Assembly: GCF_007097265.1 (NCBI RefSeq) | Contig: NZ_VJZP01000001.1 | Coordinates: 124,001 to 188,000, forward strand | Reading direction: 5' to 3' | DNA from: Flavobacterium gawalongense | Lineage (GTDB): Bacteria; Bacteroidota; Bacteroidia; Flavobacteriales; Flavobacteriaceae | DNA: 64,000 nt | Part shown: piece after piece, positions 60,588-64,000 of the stretch | How positions within the stretch are numbered: position 1 is the stretch's first letter | How the letters are laid out: every line of letters starts with the position of its first letter | Program-made: the position numbers and the translations under genes | Notes under the pieces: generated by a model | The model's input: the letters and a program-made list of their open reading frames with translations, nothing else | Database searches by the model: none | What the model was told of the DNA's origin: nothing

Positions 60588-60595
60588 CAAATATA
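60588..60595 (-). promoter_or_regulatory. Candidate -7 element of the hipBST operon
   Basis: The minus strand reads TATATTTG, 20 bases ahead of the hipB ATG. Confidence 0.65.
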
Positions 60596-60677
60596 TAGCA
60601 AATCTTATTAGTCACAATAAAAAGAGCATTAAAAAGCACTAAATTATACATTTTATTCTATTTCATGCTTTTTTTTA

Positions 60678-60707
60678 TTAAATAGTGCGCTATAAAGCAC
60701 TATTTAA
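60678..60707. promoter_or_regulatory. Candidate HipB operator
   Basis: TTAAATAGTGC (60678-60688) and its perfect 11-base complement GCACTATTTAA (60697-60707) are separated by 8 bases. A related half-site, AAAGCACTAAAT, lies near 60632-60643, closer to the -7 box. Two dyads fit HipB-type cooperative repression. Confidence 0.7.
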
Positions 60708-60837
60708 TCTCTGCTTTTTTGAGTACTATGCTAACTTATATGAGTAGTCGTAAAAAACTGCTAACCTCTTCCCACTATTAAAAATTTCAAATAACCAATT
60801 ATTAGAAAAACGACATCGCCTAAAAGTCCTAAAACTT

Positions 60838-60882
60838 CGGTTCCATTAAACATAGGTTTCATTGTTGGCTTTTCAAGCCCAA
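60838..60882. repeat. 45-bp direct repeat, right of the hip module
   Basis: It begins CGGTTCCATTAAACATAGG and is the partner of 58471-58515 (40 of 45 identical). It may be a recombination or cassette boundary. Confidence 0.7.
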
Positions 60883-60909
60883 AAAACCTAATCTGTTAGT
60901 AGCAGCCAC

Positions 60910-61422
60910 TTACTTTTTCTTTTCTTCATTAACAATTAGTTTCAAAGAATTGATATAATCAGTATCAAATTCTATAACTCTTATTTTGTTTTGCTTAAAA
61001 CTCATTTCACCCTCAAATTCCCCTTCGGTTCCCAAAAAATCTATTACCAGTTCTTCCTCATTTAGTTCTATGAGTTTGCCGAGATAAACAGCTTTATCTG
61101 ACTTTTTTGTAATCTGAAAAATCTCATATTTATTTGCTAAAAAATTTATAATTGAAGACAAATCTTTAAGCGGAATTATTTCCGCTGCGCTTGTTTTTAA
61201 ACCTTTAAGTTTAATTACTCTTTCTGTGAATTCATGATCCTTGTCTTGAATAATTGACTTTACATTTTTGTTTTTTAATATCGTATAGCCATCAATTATA
61301 AAATCAACAGGATTGTTTTTCAGTAAAATCCAATCTTCAGTCCAATCAATAAGAAAGCCATTAAAGATTTCTTTTTTGTCGTCAAATTCTATTGAAATTA
61401 ATTGTCGTAAGTATTTTTCCAT
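60910..61422 (-). CDS. Hypothetical protein (170 aa)
   Basis: I take the ATG at 61422 (MEKYLRQLISIEFDDKKEI), because the 24 residues before it in the open frame come from a spacer repeat. The protein alternates short beta segments (NGFLIDWTEDWILLKNN, YLGKLIELNEEELVIDFLG) and looks like two Sm/SH3-like barrels with the GKL/LxDFLG style, which would suit binding of nucleic acid or peptide, but I recognise no named family. It is preceded by a 318-base gap and stands alone, adjacent to the hip repeat. Confidence 0.65.
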   Translation of the reverse strand: MEKYLRQLISIEFDDKKEIFNGFLIDWTEDWILLKNNPVDFIIDGYTILKNKNVKSIIQDKDHEFTERVIKLKGLKTSAAEIIPLKDLSSIINFLANKYEIFQITKKSDKAVYLGKLIELNEEELVIDFLGTEGEFEGEMSFKQNKIRVIEFDTDYINSLKLIVNEEKKK

Positions 61423-61740
61423 TATTTTTTTAAGTTTTGGGAGCAGTCTACTGCTAGCGTCAGTTCGCTCGAAGCGTCGGGATAAAACCTCCAAACGAAT
61501 CTAAATTTAGCTAATTAGAAGGTAAATATATTGGATTTAAACTACAAATAAAATTCTTTTCAGAAAAAGTCACTTGATAGTTCTTAAAAGAAAACGAACG
61601 GTAAAAAGCGTTAAAAATCGCTTTTAAAAACCCAAAATACAAAGCCAATACTTTTATACTGCTTTAGTAGATTGTGGTCTATTAAATTAAATTCGGTGCA
61701 GATTGTACACTGAGTCGTTTGAGAAGTTACACTAATTTGT
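61423..61740. other. Gap of 318 bases, no gene seen
   Basis: It contains a phrase GTCAGTTCGCTCGAAGCGTCGG near 61458-61479, related to dispersed repeats, and otherwise plain A+T-rich spacer. Confidence 0.5.
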
Positions 61741-62646
61741 TTAATTTAGAAATCTATATTCATTTGGTGCAATACCAACCTGTTGCTTGAATAATCTTGT
61801 AAAATGTTGTGGATATTTGTATCCCAATTCATAGGCGATTTCACTCACCGATTTTCCTGTATCGAATAATAACTCCTTTGCAGTCTCAATTATTTTTAAA
61901 TGGATATATTCCAAAGCCGATTTACCAGCTTCTTTTTTAATTAGGTCTCCGAAATAGTTTGCGGATAAATTCAATTCGTTGGCAAAAAATGCAACCGTTG
62001 GTATACCAATTGCTTGTGGGTTTTCAGATTGAAAATAATTATTTAACAATGTATCAAATTTTTCTACCACGCCAGTATAAGCATTGTCACGGGTAATAAA
62101 TTGGCGGTCGTAAAAACGAGTACAATAGTCCAGTACCAATTCAATATTAGATACCAATATTTTTTTACTATGCTTGTCTATCGATTGTTTGAGTTCAAAA
62201 ACTATTTTCTCGAAACATTCCTGTATCAATTTTTTTTCTTGTTTTGAAAGGTGCAAGGCTTCGTGTACATCATAGGAGAAAAACGTATATTCTTTTATAT
62301 TTTTTCCTAATGAAGAGCCTCTTATCAAATCAGGATGAAACAAAAGGGCATAACCAGTTGGCTGATAGTTTTTGCCATCTTCTATAATGCTCACTATTTG
62401 CTGTGGGGCAATAAACACTAAAGTTCCCTGCTGATAATCATAACTATTTCTTCCATATTTTATTTCGCAATTTTTATCCTCTTTTAGAAAAATGGAATAG
62501 AAGCCGAAGCTTACTGCTTCTGCCGATTCTCTCTTTTCTGGTTTTACATTTGAATAATCAATAAAACTAACCAAAGGGTGTAATGTTTCAATATCGACTA
62601 TATCATTATACTCACTTATTGTTGCTATGTGGGCTATTTGCTTCAT
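61741..62646 (-). CDS. AraC family transcriptional regulator
   Basis: The 301-residue protein has an N-terminal cupin-like ligand domain and a C-terminal AraC double helix-turn-helix: IPTVAFFANELNLSANYFGDLIKKEAGKSALEYIHLKII and then SVSEIAYELGYKYPQHFTRLFKQQVGIAPNEYR. It is divergent from the SnoaL-like gene across 182 bases holding two direct repeats, which is where an AraC protein would bind. The inducer is unknown. Confidence 0.9.
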   Translation of the reverse strand: MKQIAHIATISEYNDIVDIETLHPLVSFIDYSNVKPEKRESAEAVSFGFYSIFLKEDKNCEIKYGRNSYDYQQGTLVFIAPQQIVSIIEDGKNYQPTGYALLFHPDLIRGSSLGKNIKEYTFFSYDVHEALHLSKQEKKLIQECFEKIVFELKQSIDKHSKKILVSNIELVLDYCTRFYDRQFITRDNAYTGVVEKFDTLLNNYFQSENPQAIGIPTVAFFANELNLSANYFGDLIKKEAGKSALEYIHLKIIETAKELLFDTGKSVSEIAYELGYKYPQHFTRLFKQQVGIAPNEYRFLN

Positions 62647-62710
62647 ATTGTTTTAATTATCTTATACAAATTTATTAAAACTATTGCTGTATTGGCTATA
62701 TACTACATCT

Positions 62711-62749
62711 ATTCTGTAATAATGGTATGTCATTCTGTAATACGGGTAT
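62711..62749. promoter_or_regulatory. Direct repeats with 21-bp period, likely AraC binding site
   Basis: ATTCTGTAATAATGGTAT (62711-62728) and ATTCTGTAATACGGGTAT (62732-62749) agree at 16 of 18 bases and are spaced 21 bp apart, two helical turns. This is the usual form of an AraC-family site and lies between the divergent genes. Confidence 0.75.
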
Positions 62750-62770
62750 AAATTTTGGATAAAGTGCTAG

Positions 62771-62778
62771 TACCTTTG
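62771..62778 (+). promoter_or_regulatory. Candidate -7 element of the SnoaL-like gene
   Basis: TACCTTTG matches TAnnTTTG. No TTTG occurs at the usual 19-base distance; the AraC repeats end 21 bases upstream, as in promoters that depend on an activator. Confidence 0.6.
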
Positions 62779-62828
62779 TACTATAAGAAATTAGAATTTA
62801 GTATTATGAGAATTAAAATAAAATCAAC

Positions 62829-63347
62829 ATGAAAAAAATTGTTTTAGCACTCGCTTTAGTAACCCTTTGTTTATCAGTAAACGCACAAAAAATGAATAAC
62901 GACAACAAAAAAATTACAGCAATTGAAGATAGAATTGCCATCAAAAATTTAGTAGATACATTTTCAGTTTTAGCTGATGTAAAAGATGTGAAAACGCAAC
63001 TATTGCTTTTCACTGAAAATGCCGAAGTTTCTTCTGTAACTAACGGTAAGCCGGGCGGAACATTAACAGGAAGAAAACAAATAGGCGAAGCATTTGCTGG
63101 TTTTCTCAATCTTTTTGATGTGGTGTATCACATAAACGGACAGCAAACGGTTACTTTAAATGGGAATAAGGCTTCGGGGATTTCATACTGTCAAGTAGTA
63201 TTGATTGGAACTGAAAATAATAAAAAAATGAAAACCACAATGGGTGTAATCTACCATGATGACTATGTCAAAGAAAACGGTCATTGGTTAATCAATAAAA
63301 GACAATCTAATTTTACATGGACGGAAAAAACAGAAATGAAACCTTAA
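62829..63347 (+). CDS. Secreted SnoaL/NTF2-like protein
   Basis: The 172-residue protein has a signal peptide (MKKIVLALALVTLCLSVNAQ) and a SnoaL/NTF2-like fold: ITAIEDRIAIKNLVDTFSVLADVKDVKTQLLLFTENAEVSSV, then GRKQIGEAFAGFL and HWLINKRQSNFTWTEK. Such proteins form small cone-shaped binding pockets, mostly of unknown function. It is divergent from the AraC regulator and is the likely target of regulation, since the promoter has a good -7 box but no -33 box. Confidence 0.85.
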   Translation: MKKIVLALALVTLCLSVNAQKMNNDNKKITAIEDRIAIKNLVDTFSVLADVKDVKTQLLLFTENAEVSSVTNGKPGGTLTGRKQIGEAFAGFLNLFDVVYHINGQQTVTLNGNKASGISYCQVVLIGTENNKKMKTTMGVIYHDDYVKENGHWLINKRQSNFTWTEKTEMKP

Positions 63348-63709
63348 AAAAGAGGTCATGCAAAATAATAAAACGAATACACCACATTAGAACAAAAAAA
63401 TGAAAAACTAAAAATGAGAAAAAGAGTAGAAACAACCATAAGCGGCATCAAAAAAATGTTTTCAAGAACAAATACATGCAGTAACATTGGAAGGTTTTCT
63501 AATAAAACTTACATTGTTTGTATTTGGATTCCAATTAAACAAATCAATTAACTGGCAACTTGAATTAATTACTATCCTGATCACTGATCACTGAACATTG
63601 ATCACTGATCACTGAATACTGATCACTGAATACTGATCACTGAATACTGATTACTGAACACTGATCACTAAAAAACTGATCACTAAAAACTTTTCTCTAC
63701 CTTTACTTT
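63348..63709. other. Gap of 362 bases, no certain gene
   Basis: The right part is the tandem repeat at 63578-63690. A short open frame beginning at about 63414 (MRKRVETTISGIKKMFSRT) has no recognisable relative. Confidence 0.5.
63578..63690. repeat. Tandem repeat of CTGATCACTGAATA-like units
   Basis: About seven imperfect 12-15 base units, such as CTGATCACTGAATA, run from 63578 to 63690. These are typical flavobacterial filler. Confidence 0.8.
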
Positions 63710-64000
63710 ATGTTTACACTATTTAAATCAAAACCTGTACTTAAGGATCTAATCCCTGATAACCATATCGATATCCACTCCCATCTTTTGCCGGGTATAG
63801 ATGATGGCGCCAGAACTTTTGAAGACACGTTACGATTGACCCGAGCCCTTCAAGGTTTTGGGATTTCACAGTTTATCACTACCCCGCACATAATCCAACA
63901 GGTATGGGAAAATACCCCTGAGCAAATTCGATCTAAAGAAACAACAACTGTAATGGAATTAAAAAAACAGGGGACCACCGTTCCTTTTAAAGCGGCGGCT
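63710..64000 (+). CDS. CpsB/YwqE-type tyrosine-protein phosphatase, N-terminal part
   Basis: The frame starts MFTLFKSKPVLKDLIPDNHI and runs off the right edge after 97 residues. It carries HIDIHSHLLPGIDDGA (residues 19-34), with the two metal-binding histidines of the PHP domain, and then ITTPHIIQQVW, a further histidine. This is the PHP-type phosphatase CpsB/CapC/YwqE, which dephosphorylates the tyrosine kinase that controls capsule polymerisation. It points to a second polysaccharide locus continuing to the right. Confidence 0.85.
   Translation, partial: MFTLFKSKPVLKDLIPDNHIDIHSHLLPGIDDGARTFEDTLRLTRALQGFGISQFITTPHIIQQVWENTPEQIRSKETTTVMELKKQGTTVPFKAAA

Larger units (their letters stand above)
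60569..60909. other. hip promoter region and repeat, 341 bases
   Basis: It contains the -7 box at 60588-60595, operator-like sequence at 60678-60707, and the right copy of the 45-bp repeat at 60838-60882. There is no further gene. Confidence 0.6.

Noticed and set aside
63414..63551. 45-residue plus-strand frame MRKRVETTISG...
   Set aside because: No relative or promoter could be recognised; kept only as a note in the gap entry.
63578..63690. Possible CRISPR array
   Set aside because: Units are only 12-15 bases with no unique spacers between them; it is a simple tandem repeat.

Overview
The window reads as a chromosome segment of a Bacteroidota, most likely a Flavobacterium-like Flavobacteriia. 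The sequence is strongly A+T-rich. Promoters match the Bacteroidota sigma pattern TTTG-N19-TAnnTTTG (clearest at 28085-28115 and 29390-29420). Gene content points the same way: TonB-dependent receptors, imelysin and di-haem oxidoreductase lipoproteins, DUF4856, DUF5777, YceI, DUF6607, and intergenic filler built from short reiterated phrases. I saw no rRNA, tRNA or CRISPR array.

1-22.2 kb is a surface-glycan locus transcribed leftwards. From right to left it holds an ABC-2 permease (wzm), an O-antigen/capsule ATPase (wzt), about nine glycosyltransferases or glycosyltransferase-like proteins, three methyltransferases (one FkbM) and a CMP-nonulosonic-acid set neuA-neuB-neuC. Tight ATGA and TAATG overlaps mark long translationally coupled runs. 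An intact IS1595-type insertion sequence with an 8-bp target duplication sits between two of these genes. Between wzt and wzm lies a 5.4-kb island of wreckage: one whole and two broken BRO-N genes, a broken second copy of the wzt 5' end, a toxin-antitoxin pair with a truncated toxin, a truncated DUF1016 gene, and an intact AAA/DUF4143 ATPase.

22.2-37 kb carries an aconitase and then a block of iron-related and envelope genes: imelysin, di-haem oxidoreductase, DUF4856, a YceI/cytochrome c/DUF5777 operon, and ferritin. An exact 13-bp motif, TTATTTAGAATAA, recurs at four of their promoters and is a candidate metal-responsive operator. Part of this block is decaying: a DUF6607 gene with three frameshifts, a 3' scrap of a FecA-like receptor, a cytochrome fragment, an IS1182-type transposase tail, and a tyrosine-recombinase tail split precisely by a 223-bp IS1595-derived MITE.

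37-55.6 kb is mostly housekeeping and transport on the minus strand: UspA, TerC, BioD, dihydroorotase, a TolC-HlyD-ABC exporter with an atypical ATPase, Sua5, beta-carbonic anhydrase and a SulP anion transporter. A TetR regulator is divergent from SulP, with a perfect 33-bp palindrome between them. A MerC remnant, an MFS transporter and a TonB receptor follow.

55.6-64 kb is accessory: single-domain stand-alone genes (SRPBCC, two VOC proteins, a DHFR-like protein), a complete hipB-hipS-hipT tripartite toxin-antitoxin operon flanked by 45-bp direct repeats, an AraC regulator divergent from a SnoaL-like secreted protein with AraC-style direct repeats between them, and the start of a CpsB/YwqE-type tyrosine phosphatase at the right edge. 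The strongest candidates for new biology are the HipBST module, the shared 13-bp operator and the TetR-SulP-carbonic anhydrase arrangement.
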